Shown: piece by piece, positions 24,620 through 35,000 of the stretch
Position numbering within the stretch: the stretch's first letter is position 1
How the letters are laid out: every line of letters begins with the position of its first letter
Origin: Saprospirales bacterium
Lineage (GTDB): Bacteria; Bacteroidota; Bacteroidia; Chitinophagales; JADIYW01
Length of the DNA stretch: 41,593 bases
Reading direction: 5' to 3'
NCBI GenBank assembly: GCA_016711605.1
Contig: JADJSS010000025.1
Span: 1-41,593, forward strand
Translations under genes and position numbers: made by a program
Notes under the pieces: generated by a model
Database searches by the model: none
What the model saw: the letters and a program-made list of their open reading frames with translations, nothing else
Told to the model about the DNA's origin: nothing

Positions 24620-26437
24620 TTAATGATCTGCTTCTGTTTTTTCTTTTTCAGTTAGCGGAAAATTTTGAGGAATAAAGTCAGATTCGTTGCCTGGTCTACT
24701 GTAATCGTATGCCCATCTGTGAACTTCTGGAATATCACCATGCCAATTACCGTGAATACCTTCTACTGGTGAAGTCCATTCTAATGTATTTGCATTCCAA
24801 GGATTTTGTGATGATTTTTTACCTTTAAAAATACTCCAAAAGAAATTCACTAAAAATAAAAGTTGAGCTAAAAACACAATAATTGCAGCAATACTAATTA
24901 CTTTATTCATACCATTGAAAACTGCAAAAATTTCGAAGTTATTATTAGTATAATATCTACGAGGAACACCTGCTAGACCTTGGAAATGCATTGGCCAAAA
25001 TATTAAATAAGAACCAATAAATGTAATTGCAAAATGTATATAAGCTAGATTTGTGTTCATCATTCTTCCGAACATACGTGGAAACCAATGATAGATACCT
25101 GCGAACATACCAAAGAATGCTGCAATACCCATTACAATATGAAAATGTGCTACAACAAAATACGTATCATGTAATTGAATATCAATTGTTGAATTACCTA
25201 ACCAAATACCTGTTAAACCACCTGAAATAAACATAGATACAAAACCAACAGCAAATAGAAAAGGTGCTGTAATATGTAAATTTCCTTTCCAAATAGTAGT
25301 AATCCAGTTAAATACTTTAACTGCAGAAGGAATTGCAATTAATAAAGTAAAGAAAGTAAATACAGATCCTAAGAACGGATTGATACCAGCCATAAACATA
25401 TGGTGAGCCCAAACAATGAAACCTAAAATTGTTATACCTAAAATAGAAAAAATCATCGCTTTATATCCAAAGATTGGTTTACGAGCATGTACAGCTAGAA
25501 TTTCAGAAACCATACCCATTGCTGGTAAAATAACGATATAAACTTCTGGATGGCCTAAGAACCAAAACAAATGTTGGAATAATATTGGAGAACCACCAGC
25601 ATAAGGTTGTGGAACACCACCGATTACTATATGTGATAGATAGAAACTTGTTCCTAATGTTCTATCAAATATAAGTAATACTACACCTGAAACTAAAACA
25701 GGAAACGATAAAATACCGATAATTGCTGTAAAGAATAGAGCCCAAACTGTCAATGGCATTTTAAATAAACTCATACCTTTAGTACGCATATTTAAAATAG
25801 TTGAAACATAATTTAAACCACCTAATAATGTAGAAACTACGAATAAAACCATTGATATTAACCAAAGCGTCATACCATCACCTGAACCAGGTGAGGTTTG
25901 AGGTAAGGCACTTAATGGCGGATAAATTGTCCAACCTGCAGATGCAGCACCTGTTGGTAAAAACAATGAAGAAAACATTATAATGCCTGAAATTACGAAA
26001 AACCAGTATGATAATGCATTCATTAAAGGAGAAGCCATATCACGTGCACCTAATTGTAACGGAATTAATACATTTGCGAATGTACCGCTCAAGCTAGCAG
26101 TTAATACAAAAAACACCATGATGGTACCATGCATAGTAATTAATGAATAGTATGCTTCTGGATTTAATTTACCATCAGTATACCAAGCGCCAAACATTCT
26201 TTCTAAAAATGGAAAAGTTTCATCAGGCCAACCTAGTTGTATACGAAATAAAACAGAAAATAAACCACCAATTACGGCCCAAACCATTCCAGTGATTAAG
26301 AATTGTTTTCCGATAGTTTTGTGGTCTAAACTGAATATATATTTAGAAATAAAAGTTTCTGTATGATGATGTCCACCGTCGTGACCATGCGCGGTTGCGT
26401 GAGCATGTTGTTCGGTTACAGTATGTAAAGTTTCCAT
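24620..26437 (-). CDS. coxA: cytochrome c oxidase subunit I
   Basis: The catalytic subunit that reduces oxygen to water and pumps protons; 605 residues, about 12 helices. Heme and copper ligands are visible: MHGTIMVFF (heme a His), LGHPEVYIVILPA (CuB His and the cross-linked Tyr), AHHMFMAG (the CuB His pair) and HDTYFVVAHFHIVMG (heme a3 and heme a His). The Glu in GHPEVY marks an A1-type proton channel, unlike the YSHP of A2 enzymes. A His-rich N-terminus (HAHATAHGHDGGHHH) precedes SLDHKTIGKQF and might bind metal. Lies 31 bases after coxB. Confidence 0.97.
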   Translation of the reverse strand: METLHTVTEQHAHATAHGHDGGHHHTETFISKYIFSLDHKTIGKQFLITGMVWAVIGGLFSVLFRIQLGWPDETFPFLERMFGAWYTDGKLNPEAYYSLITMHGTIMVFFVLTASLSGTFANVLIPLQLGARDMASPLMNALSYWFFVISGIIMFSSLFLPTGAASAGWTIYPPLSALPQTSPGSGDGMTLWLISMVLFVVSTLLGGLNYVSTILNMRTKGMSLFKMPLTVWALFFTAIIGILSFPVLVSGVVLLIFDRTLGTSFYLSHIVIGGVPQPYAGGSPILFQHLFWFLGHPEVYIVILPAMGMVSEILAVHARKPIFGYKAMIFSILGITILGFIVWAHHMFMAGINPFLGSVFTFFTLLIAIPSAVKVFNWITTIWKGNLHITAPFLFAVGFVSMFISGGLTGIWLGNSTIDIQLHDTYFVVAHFHIVMGIAAFFGMFAGIYHWFPRMFGRMMNTNLAYIHFAITFIGSYLIFWPMHFQGLAGVPRRYYTNNNFEIFAVFNGMNKVISIAAIIVFLAQLLFLVNFFWSIFKGKKSSQNPWNANTLEWTSPVEGIHGNWHGDIPEVHRWAYDYSRPGNESDFIPQNFPLTEKEKTEADH

Positions 26438-26468
26438 ATAAAGGATTTTGAGTGCTTAATTTTTAAAA

Positions 26469-27995
26469 TTATTTTTTTGTAACTCTGATATCAATTCTTC
26501 TATTTTGCTGACGACCTGCATCAGTAGTATTAGAAGCAATTGGATATTGTTCGCCATAACCTTCTGATTTTAATCTTGAAGAAGCTATACCTAATTTTAC
26601 CAATTCATTCATAACCATGCTTGCTCTATCGGCTGAAAGTTTTTGATTCGATTCTGGCTTTCCTACGTTATCTGTATATCCACCTAACTTGATTTCAACT
26701 GAAGGAAATGCTTTTAAAATTTCTGCAACATTTTTTAATTGTTCCTGAGAAGATGGAATTAAAGTTGCTTTTCCATTTTCGAATAACAATCTATCGAATG
26801 AAAACCAAAGGTCTTTAGAAATAGCTTTATCACTTTTAATAAACTCAATGATCTTTTCTTCAACACCAGCTGCTTTTGCACCTTCTAACTCAAAACCATT
26901 TGATAATTTTTGATTGAAACCAGCTGTATTTTCAGAACTAACAGTAGGTTCGCCTTCTGTTACTTTACCTGCACTTTCTTGTGGAATAGAGCTGCTATTT
27001 ACTTTATAAGTTCCTTCATCCATCGCTGGTTTTACAACTGTTTGATAGTATGATTTTTGTTCATCTGACCACTTTTGATATTCAGGCAATTCTAACACTC
27101 GAACTTTTTTTTGCATATTGTAATGACCAGAACCGCATAACTTATTACATGCTAACACATATTCATAATTTGGGTTTTTAGTGATTACTTTCATTTCAGC
27201 AGAAGTAATAGTTGGTTTAAACCAAAATGAAGTTGGCACACCTGGAACCGCATCCATCATTATACGCATTTGCGGTAAAAAGAAATCGTGGATTACATCT
27301 AAAGCACCAATATTTGCATATACAGTTTTACCTTTAGGTAATACTAATTCATCAGCAATAAAATCATCATGGCTTGCTGGGTCATTCCAATCTATACCTA
27401 ATTCGTTATCACCATTTACCAATGTAAAATCACGTTTTCCCAATTTTCCATCTTTACCAGGATAACGCAAAATCCATGCGAATTGTTTTCCTGTTACTTC
27501 AACTTCTACTACATCTCTTGGACGACCTTTAAACACATTAAAAATTGTGTACCATCTCCAAATACCTACGCCAATTAATACTGTTAGAACAATTGCTGGA
27601 ATAACAGTCCAAACAACTTCCAATGTATTATTGTGTGGATAGAAGTATGCTTTTCTGTCAGATTTATAGTGATATTTATATACAAACCAAAATAGAATTG
27701 CTTGAGTAATAACAAAAACCACACCTGTAATAACTAATGTTACTGTGATTAATTGTTGAATCCAAACACCTTCTTGAGATGCTGGTTTAGGTAAAATCAT
27801 ATCTTTATAAAAATATGAAGATAGTATAGAGTAAATTAATATTCCAAAACCTATAAGAGACAAAAACAAAGCACCTTTACTGTGATCTTCCTGTTCACCA
27901 ACTTTCAATTCCTTTATAAGGTCTGAAGCTTTTCCTATCTGCACTACTACAATGTACAGCAATATAATCGTCAGAATTCCTAATAATATAGACAT
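26469..27995 (-). CDS. coxB: cytochrome c oxidase subunit II with a C-terminal OmpA-like domain
   Basis: A 508-residue protein, long for subunit II. Order: a hydrophobic N-terminus (1-20), further membrane segments at about 43-63, 79-105 and 128-148, a CuA cupredoxin domain (about 160-303) with ligands His236, Cys283, Cys287, His291 and Met294 (CNKLCGSGHYNM), a linker of about 90 residues, and an OmpA-like domain from about 395 to the end (FENGKATLIPSSQEQLKNVA, GGYTDNVG 438-445, SADRA 454-458, NRRIDI 499-503). It accepts electrons from a cytochrome c, here probably ActA or ActE. The OmpA-like fold usually binds peptidoglycan. It sits where caa3 oxidases carry a cytochrome c domain. The frame is continuous, so fusion by misassembly is unlikely. 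Confidence 0.95.
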   Translation of the reverse strand: MSILLGILTIILLYIVVVQIGKASDLIKELKVGEQEDHSKGALFLSLIGFGILIYSILSSYFYKDMILPKPASQEGVWIQQLITVTLVITGVVFVITQAILFWFVYKYHYKSDRKAYFYPHNNTLEVVWTVIPAIVLTVLIGVGIWRWYTIFNVFKGRPRDVVEVEVTGKQFAWILRYPGKDGKLGKRDFTLVNGDNELGIDWNDPASHDDFIADELVLPKGKTVYANIGALDVIHDFFLPQMRIMMDAVPGVPTSFWFKPTITSAEMKVITKNPNYEYVLACNKLCGSGHYNMQKKVRVLELPEYQKWSDEQKSYYQTVVKPAMDEGTYKVNSSSIPQESAGKVTEGEPTVSSENTAGFNQKLSNGFELEGAKAAGVEEKIIEFIKSDKAISKDLWFSFDRLLFENGKATLIPSSQEQLKNVAEILKAFPSVEIKLGGYTDNVGKPESNQKLSADRASMVMNELVKLGIASSRLKSEGYGEQYPIASNTTDAGRQQNRRIDIRVTKK

Positions 27996-28008
27996 GTTTC
28001 TTTAATTT

Positions 28009-29328
28009 TTAGATATGATGCTTATAACTTTCTTTTACATAAGGATGTGTACTTGATTCTAAATCTTTAATTTTAGATAACATCAAGAGTACTAAGTATC
28101 CAAATATACTTCCAATCATTAATAATAAACCAATACTTACAATTCCAAAACCATTTTTAGGCAATAACATTGGGCAATTCATTAAGAAAAACCATGCAAA
28201 TTGTCCAAAAATAATAATAAATGCTGCAATTAACGTAGTTGTTCTACTTCTTTTAGAATTACGTTTCATTAGAATAAAGAAAGGTAAAACGAAATTACAA
28301 ATAATGGCAAAGTGGAACAAAAACCCGTAGTTATCTGTATTTCTTCTTAAACGGAAAAACTCCGTTTCTTCTGGAATATTTGCATACCAAATTAGCATAT
28401 ATTGTGAAAAGAAAGTATACATCCAAAACACACTGATAGCAAACATTAATTTAGCTACATCGTGTTCATGATTAACATTTACATTTGGCAAATAACCTTT
28501 GCTTTTTAAGAAATGTATAAGGATAATTACAATAGATAACATGGTTACAGCAGCACCAGCCATTGTATTCCAAGTAAACATCGTACTATACCAATGTGGT
28601 TGTATTGACATTGACCAATACCAAGTTGCAAATGTATTTATTACGAAAGAAATAACTACAATTGAAATAGCAGCAAATAATCTGCTGGATGAAAATAGTT
28701 TAATAGATGGATTAGTATCCATTTCTGTTAATGTTTTCCACCATTTATATACAAGGAACACTGCAGAAAAAGCAATAACTATATTGAAAGACCAAAACCA
28801 ATTCATACTTAAAAAATCGCCATGTTTAAGAGCTAATAATGCGTCAAAACGTGGATCTTTTGGATCGTATAAATAGTCGTGTGTCCATTCGAAAATATCG
28901 TGTTTAAAGAATATAAACATAGTGAATAGACAAATTAAGAAGAATACCACTGTAGTAGAAATAGCCAATGGGATTTTTTGGAATGAAACTTGCCAGCCAC
29001 CCCAAGCTATGTTAGTTGCTGATAAGAAAAACAGCGCTGCAATAGCAATATAAAATCCAAAATAAAACAAACTGTATATATTTGCTTTTACTAGTAAACT
29101 AACTGAAGCTTCAGCATGATGTCCATGACCAGCTTCTGCCTCATGTGTTTCAGTTGATTCATGGTTGCTAGCTTTAGCAACTACTTCCGTTTTAGCAACG
29201 CTAGTGTGTTCTTCTTTTGTTTTACTGCTACCTGAAAAGAATATGCCTAATATCAATAACAGAACTCCAATTCCGAAAGATATAAACAACTTTTTCTGTG
29301 TGCTCGAATCAAAAACGTATGTATTCAT
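28009..29328 (-). CDS. actF: alternative complex III membrane subunit ActF
   Basis: A 439-residue polytopic protein of alternative complex III, the quinol:cytochrome c oxidoreductase that replaces the bc1 complex. A first helix (about 13-31) is followed by a His- and Glu-rich periplasmic or cytoplasmic loop (ESTETHEAEAGHGHHAEAS), then about nine more helices. Motifs include IPLAISTTVVFFLICLFTMFIFFKHDIFEW, WYWSMSIQPHWYSTMF and FWMYTFFSQYMLIWYANIPEET, characteristic of ActF. ATG 29328 is chosen since earlier starts would extend into actE. Gap to coxB is 13 bases. Confidence 0.92.
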   Translation of the reverse strand: MNTYVFDSSTQKKLFISFGIGVLLLILGIFFSGSSKTKEEHTSVAKTEVVAKASNHESTETHEAEAGHGHHAEASVSLLVKANIYSLFYFGFYIAIAALFFLSATNIAWGGWQVSFQKIPLAISTTVVFFLICLFTMFIFFKHDIFEWTHDYLYDPKDPRFDALLALKHGDFLSMNWFWSFNIVIAFSAVFLVYKWWKTLTEMDTNPSIKLFSSSRLFAAISIVVISFVINTFATWYWSMSIQPHWYSTMFTWNTMAGAAVTMLSIVIILIHFLKSKGYLPNVNVNHEHDVAKLMFAISVFWMYTFFSQYMLIWYANIPEETEFFRLRRNTDNYGFLFHFAIICNFVLPFFILMKRNSKRSRTTTLIAAFIIIFGQFAWFFLMNCPMLLPKNGFGIVSIGLLLMIGSIFGYLVLLMLSKIKDLESSTHPYVKESYKHHI

Positions 29329-29339
29329 TGCGAGTGTCT

Positions 29340-29936
29340 TTATTTTGTTTTTGTTGAATCTGTTTTCACTGTTGTTGCTGATGGTTTGCTTGCATCCTGT
29401 AAAGATTTCACATAACTCAATACTAGCCATCTTTCTCTATGGTTTAATTGACTTGCGTAAGAGCCCATCATATTTTTACCATACATTAAAGTATGATATC
29501 TTTGACCGTCTGATAATGACAATAAAGGTTCATTCAGATAAGATGGTGGTGGTGGAAATTTATCAATTTGAACTAAATGACCTTGACCATCACCTTTATC
29601 ACCATGACAAATAGCACAATTTACTGTATATAAATGTTTGGCCTCACCTTCAATTTCATCTTTTGTAAAAACAAAAGGGTTTGTAATTAAAGAAGCTGCT
29701 TTTATATATTCAGTATCAGCTAAAGGATATAAATATTTTCCACGAGCAACACTACCTGCAGGCGCTAACTGATTTGTTTTACCGTCTCTATATATAGGGT
29801 TAGCAGATCCAGCTTCGTATGGAATTGCATTCACCATGTCAGCCATGTATTGTCTTCCAGGTTGTTGAGAACTTCTGATACAAGAAGAAAACCCAATAAC
29901 AACTGTCAATAGTATGATTAAATATTTTTTTAACAT
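29340..29936 (-). CDS. actE: alternative complex III monoheme cytochrome c subunit ActE
   Basis: A 198-residue lipoprotein: a signal peptide with lipobox GFSSC (modified Cys about residue 19) and one heme c site CAICHG. QYMADMVNAIPYEAGSANPIYRDG near the start is a typical ActE stretch. The second half is a class I cytochrome c (GDKGDGQGHLV, MYGKNMMGSYASQLNHRERWLVLSYVKSLQ, with Met as likely axial ligand). It passes electrons from ActA to the oxidase. ATG 29936 gives the proper lipobox; a longer start at 29972 would overlap actD. Confidence 0.92.
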   Translation of the reverse strand: MLKKYLIILLTVVIGFSSCIRSSQQPGRQYMADMVNAIPYEAGSANPIYRDGKTNQLAPAGSVARGKYLYPLADTEYIKAASLITNPFVFTKDEIEGEAKHLYTVNCAICHGDKGDGQGHLVQIDKFPPPPSYLNEPLLSLSDGQRYHTLMYGKNMMGSYASQLNHRERWLVLSYVKSLQDASKPSATTVKTDSTKTK

Positions 29937-29940
29937 GATA

Positions 29941-30471
29941 TTATACTTCTTTTTGATAAACTTCAATTGCACCTTCTTTTTTTAATAATTCAGAAACTGC
30001 ATTAATATAATTTGAATCTTTGTTTTTGTCTAACTCAAATGTCATTGCAAACAGGTGGTCAGTTGTTCTTTCGTCAATTATGATAGGTTTTTTACCAGGC
30101 CACAATTTGCATAAATAGTAAAATGATACGGTCATTCCAATTGCAGCAAATAGTACTGTATGTTCAAAAGTGATTGGTACATATGCTAACAAAGCCCAAT
30201 TTGGTTTACCACCAAAATCTGAAGGGTAATTAAATTTATTAATGAATGTTATCATACTTAATGCAACTGTTAAACCAGTAGCACCAAAGAAGAAACCAGC
30301 TGTATGAATTCTAGTTGGTTCCAATCCCATTTTATGCTCTAAACCATGAACTGGAAATGGTGTGTATACGTCTGTAATATCATACCCAGCATGTCGAACA
30401 TGTTCAACAGCATGCAACAAAACGTCGTCGTCGTCGAACATTCCTACTAAATATTTTTTAATTTCACTCAT
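29941..30471 (-). CDS. actD: alternative complex III subunit ActD (DUF3341)
   Basis: A 176-residue protein with a soluble N-terminal domain (YLVGMFDDDDVLLHAVEHVRHAGYDITDVYTPFPVHGLEHKMGL), two membrane helices (about 58-78 and 103-122) and a soluble tail (RTTDHLFAMTFELD). This is the DUF3341/ActD pattern, which keeps the membrane part of complex III together. It lies 4 bases upstream of actE and 67 bases downstream of actC. Four consecutive Asp codons (GACGACGACGAC on this strand) follow MF. Confidence 0.92.
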   Translation of the reverse strand: MSEIKKYLVGMFDDDDVLLHAVEHVRHAGYDITDVYTPFPVHGLEHKMGLEPTRIHTAGFFFGATGLTVALSMITFINKFNYPSDFGGKPNWALLAYVPITFEHTVLFAAIGMTVSFYYLCKLWPGKKPIIIDERTTDHLFAMTFELDKNKDSNYINAVSELLKKEGAIEVYQKEV

Positions 30472-30538
30472 ATCTTTTAGTATTTAGAAGTAAGCAATAA
30501 GCAAATAACTTTTACTCTATAACTATTAACAATATTAT

Positions 30539-31978
30539 TTAATCCCAGTTTTTTGAATCTACACTCACGTTATCGTATACTTTTTGATCTTTTAATTCAT
30601 CTAATTGACCTTGTCTGTATTGATTTCCAGATACTTTCAAAATTGATTTTACTTCTGCAATGGCAATAGCTGGGAAAAATCTGCAAAACAATAAAAACAA
30701 TGTCATGAATAATCCAATTGTACCAACAAAAATACCTACTTCAACCCATGTTGGTGAATAATAAACCCAACTAGAAGGTAAATAATCTCTGTGTAATGAA
30801 GTTACGATAATTACAAAACGTTCGAACCACATACCAATATTAATTAGGATAGACATTGCAAAAGTTACTGCAACATTTCGTCTTAATTTCCTAAACCAAA
30901 ATACTTGTGGAGAAACTAAGTTACAGAACATCATTCCAAAATATGACCACCAATATGGACCCATTGCTCTATTGGCAAATGCGTAACTTTCATACATATT
31001 ACCAGAATACCATGCTGTAAACAACTCAGTTAAGTAAGCAATTCCAACCATTGTACCAGTAAGAAGCATTACTTTATTCATTGATTCGATGTGAGCAAGT
31101 GTTATATAATCTTTTAAATCCATTACATGACGAGCCACTAGCATTAATGTTAGTACCATTGCGAATCCAGAAAATATCGCACCTGCAACGAAATAAGGAG
31201 GCATGATAGTCGTATGCCATCCAGGAACTACAGAAGTTGCGAAGTCAAAAGATACTATAGTGTGTACAGATAAAACCAATGGAGTTGATAAACCTGCTAA
31301 AATTAAAGATAATGATTCCCAACGTTCCCAATGTTTTGCTGTACCAATCCATCCGAATGATAAAAAGTTATAGAAATTCCATCTTCCTTTAGTTTTAGAT
31401 TGATCTCTAATGGTAGCAAAATCTGGTACTAAACCTGTATACCAAAACAATAAAGAAACTGTAAAGTAAGTTGAAATCGCAAAAACGTCCCAAAGTAAAG
31501 GTGATGTAAAGTTTACCCAAAGTGGACCACGTGTATTTGGATATGGAAAAATAAAAAATGCATCCCAAACACGTCCCATGTGGAAAATAGGAAATTGACC
31601 CGCGCAAATTACGGCAAATATTGTCATTGCTTCTGCAGCACGATTTACACCAGTACGCCATTTTTGACGGAACAATAATAAAATCGCTGAAATTAATGTA
31701 CCTGCGTGACCGATACCAATCCACCAAACGAAATTGGTGATGTCCCAAGCCCAGCCAACTGTTTTATTAGCGCCCCAAGTTCCGATGCCGAAACAAACTT
31801 CCCAAGTGATACAGAAGACAAACAAACCGGCAACTGCTGCAGAAACAGAAGTCCAAAACAACCATTTAGGTTGAATTTTACCAGTAGTTGGTCTAACGAT
31901 ATCGTTGGTAATATCTTTATACGTTTTATTACCGTTAATTAACGGTTCGCGTAGTGGTGATTCAAAATGACTTGCCAT
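30539..31978 (-). CDS. actC: alternative complex III membrane subunit ActC (NrfD/PsrC-like)
   Basis: A 479-residue integral protein with about ten helices, the likely quinol-oxidising subunit. Landmarks are WDITNFVWWIGIGHAGTLISAILLL (first part of the NrfD core), FPIFHMGRVWDAFFIFPYPN, VLSVHTIVSFDFATSVVPGWHTTIMPPYFVAGAIFSG and FGMMFCNLVSPQVFWFRKLRRNVAVTF. NrfD-like proteins bind quinol near a conserved His/Asp pair at the membrane surface. It is 35 bases downstream of actB and part of the same transcript. Confidence 0.94.
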   Translation of the reverse strand: MASHFESPLREPLINGNKTYKDITNDIVRPTTGKIQPKWLFWTSVSAAVAGLFVFCITWEVCFGIGTWGANKTVGWAWDITNFVWWIGIGHAGTLISAILLLFRQKWRTGVNRAAEAMTIFAVICAGQFPIFHMGRVWDAFFIFPYPNTRGPLWVNFTSPLLWDVFAISTYFTVSLLFWYTGLVPDFATIRDQSKTKGRWNFYNFLSFGWIGTAKHWERWESLSLILAGLSTPLVLSVHTIVSFDFATSVVPGWHTTIMPPYFVAGAIFSGFAMVLTLMLVARHVMDLKDYITLAHIESMNKVMLLTGTMVGIAYLTELFTAWYSGNMYESYAFANRAMGPYWWSYFGMMFCNLVSPQVFWFRKLRRNVAVTFAMSILINIGMWFERFVIIVTSLHRDYLPSSWVYYSPTWVEVGIFVGTIGLFMTLFLLFCRFFPAIAIAEVKSILKVSGNQYRQGQLDELKDQKVYDNVSVDSKNWD

Positions 31979-32013
31979 TATATCTTACTTTACTACTTTA
32001 ATTATTTAATTTA

Positions 32014-35000
32014 TTACGCATTGGGTTTATTAATAAAAAACTCAGCTGGTTCTTCGTCTTTATTTCTAACCTTTACTTGATATCCAACTGCTGATAAGAA
32101 ATGCTGTTCTTCTAGAACATAGTAGTTTCTACCACTATTTTCAAATGTTTTTGCTACAACACTTTCTTTATTATTTTGATCACCGAATGTAATGGCATTT
32201 GTTGGACATGCTGTTTGACAAGCAGTTTTCACATCACCATCTTTTAATGTTCTATTTTCTTTTTTTGCAACTAATTTTCCTTCTTGTATTCGTTGAACAC
32301 AGAATGAACATTTTTCAATTACACCACGAGAACGAGTTACTACATCTGGATTTAATACCATTCTAGTTAAATCTTCAAACATGTAAGATTGAGATTCTGT
32401 ATCAGTAAATGAGCGTTTTCCATCATTAAATTTACCAAAACTATCTGCACCTTGATAATCTAACCAATTGAAACGTCTTACTTTATATGGACAGTTATTT
32501 GCACAATATCTTGTACCAATACATCTGTTATAAGCCATTTGGTTTAATCCTTCAGAACTGTGGTTCGTTGCATTTACTGGACAAACGTTTTCACAAGGAG
32601 CATTGTTACAATGCTGACACATCATTGGTTGAAATGAAACATCTGGATTGTCTGGATTTCCATTGTAATAACGGTCAATACGCATCCATTGCATTTCTTG
32701 TGAACGATATACTTGTCGTCTTCCAACTACTGGAACGTTATTTTCAATACTACATGAAACAACACATGAACCACAGCCAATACATGCATTTAAATCGACA
32801 ACCATACCCCAATGATGACCTTGTTTATAGTCATTTGGTTTATAACCATCATATAATGAATGTGAAAATTTCTCTTTAATTTCTTTACGATCTAAGTTAC
32901 CTGCATGTTCGTCTTTTTTGTAGTCTGCAAGTGTAGTTTCTTTAACTATTTCACCTCTGTATTTCATTGAACGTCCTGGAAGATTGTTATCTTCCATTAA
33001 CGTATGATAAGTTTGGTTTAATCCAAGTTCGTATGTTTTACCAATAAATTCAATTGTAGCTCCATCAATGTTATATGATGTTATTCCATTTGAAGATTTT
33101 AAGAATGGATAAACATTTTTTCCAACTAAATCACCAGCTTTTCCAGCTTTTTCGCGACCATAACCTAAAGCTATTGCTAAAGTACCTGCAGCTTGGCCAA
33201 ATTGAACAACAACAGGTAATTCTAAAGATTTTCCATTAATCGTAACCTTTGCCACAGCTACATTCTTATCAGAAGGCATGCTGTCAATTCCTTTTTCTTT
33301 TGCAAATGCATATGGAATACAAACATAATTGTCCCAAGTAACTTTAGCAACTGGGTCTGGCATTTCTTGTAAAAAAGGATTGTTTGCTAAACTTCCGTCA
33401 CCAATAGCTACTTTTTCATAGAACAAAACTTCCATTCCTTTAGCTGGATTAGCATCTGCTGAAACACCTGCAATAGATGCACTTACGTTTGCTGAGGCAC
33501 CACTACCAGCAGTAACATTACCAAAGAAACCTTGTTGTACAGCAGTTTGGTAATTTGCACCTGTCATAGAAGTAATTTCGTTCTGAACTACAGTTGCGAT
33601 TGGTGTATTATCACCTAACCAACTAGCTAGAGATTCTGCAGTTTGACGCGTATCAAATAATGGTGAAATTGTAGGTTGAACAAATCCACAAAATCCAGTT
33701 TTTGGAGATATAACGTCCCAAGATTCTAAATAATGAGAATTTGGTGCAATATATTGGCAATATTGTGCTGATTCGTCTGGTCTGTCAGCAGTTGAAACTG
33801 ATAACTCTGCAGATTTAATTGCATTTTTAAATATTTCTGAATACGCTGTATTGTAAACAGGATTAGTACCAATTAAAATGATTGCTTTATATGAACCTGC
33901 TTTTAAATCATTTGCTAAAGTTGCTAATGATTCATCATTACCAGTTTTTAAGTTGTAAGTATTGGCAGTATCTATAACAGTACCATAGTTACCTAATGTA
34001 CCATTGATTGCATTTACTAATAATTGTATTTGAAGATCATTTGTACTAGAGATTACAACTGATTTACCTTTTGCTGACAATAATTCTTTCGCAACTTTTG
34101 CAATTCCTTCGTTTGCATCTTTTCCACTAAGGTTTTTTGAACCACTAATAGAACCACCTACTGCTGCTAATAAGTTAATTAATGCTTGTTTTTCCTCAGA
34201 TGGTTTAATAGGATATCTATAATCTGCAGTTGCACCAGTAATAGTCATAGTTGACTGAAATTGGTGATGGCGAGACATTTTTGGATTTTCTTTTGTTGGA
34301 ATTCTATTTGCGATATATTTTTTCGCATTTTCTATATTAGAGATTCCAGTACCTAAAAAATCAGTATTAAATCCAACAATAACATCTGCTTTATCAAAGT
34401 TAATTGACGGTATGATTGGTGATCCTAAACTAATTTGGTTTGCTTTACGAACAGCATATTGTGAAATAGCATCATAACTAACCACGGTTGTTGTTGGATA
34501 TTTAGCTGAAAATTTTTCGATAGCTTTTTTAGTAATAACAGATGAAATTGAGCCAGTAACTAATGCAATTTTACCACCACTTTTAGAAATTGAATCTAAT
34601 TTTTGGCTAATTTCTGCATCTATTGTTTTCCAATCAGCATCTTTGTTGTTTTTTCTAGGTTTATGTAAGCGTGTTACATCATATAAACTTAAAACAGACG
34701 CCTGCATTCTAGCATTTGTTCCACCAAGCGTTAAAGGCGATTCATCATTTCCTTCAATTTTAATTGGTCGACCTTCACGAGTTTTAACTAATAAATTAGC
34801 AAAATCAGAACCATCACAATAGGTAGTAGCAAAATATTCTGCAACACCTGGTACTATTTCTGGAACTGCTTTTCTTAAATCAAATGTATAAGGAATTGCA
34901 TTTTTTACCGGAATTTTGCATGCAGAAGCTAAAGCAGCAACAGAAACACTAAATCCCATTGCTTTTAAAAAATCACGACGTGAAGGTTCTACTTCATTGT

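Noticed and set aside
31407..31748. Minus-strand frame of 113 codons within actC
   Set aside because: It overlaps the conserved NrfD-like core in another frame and shows no protein-like motif.
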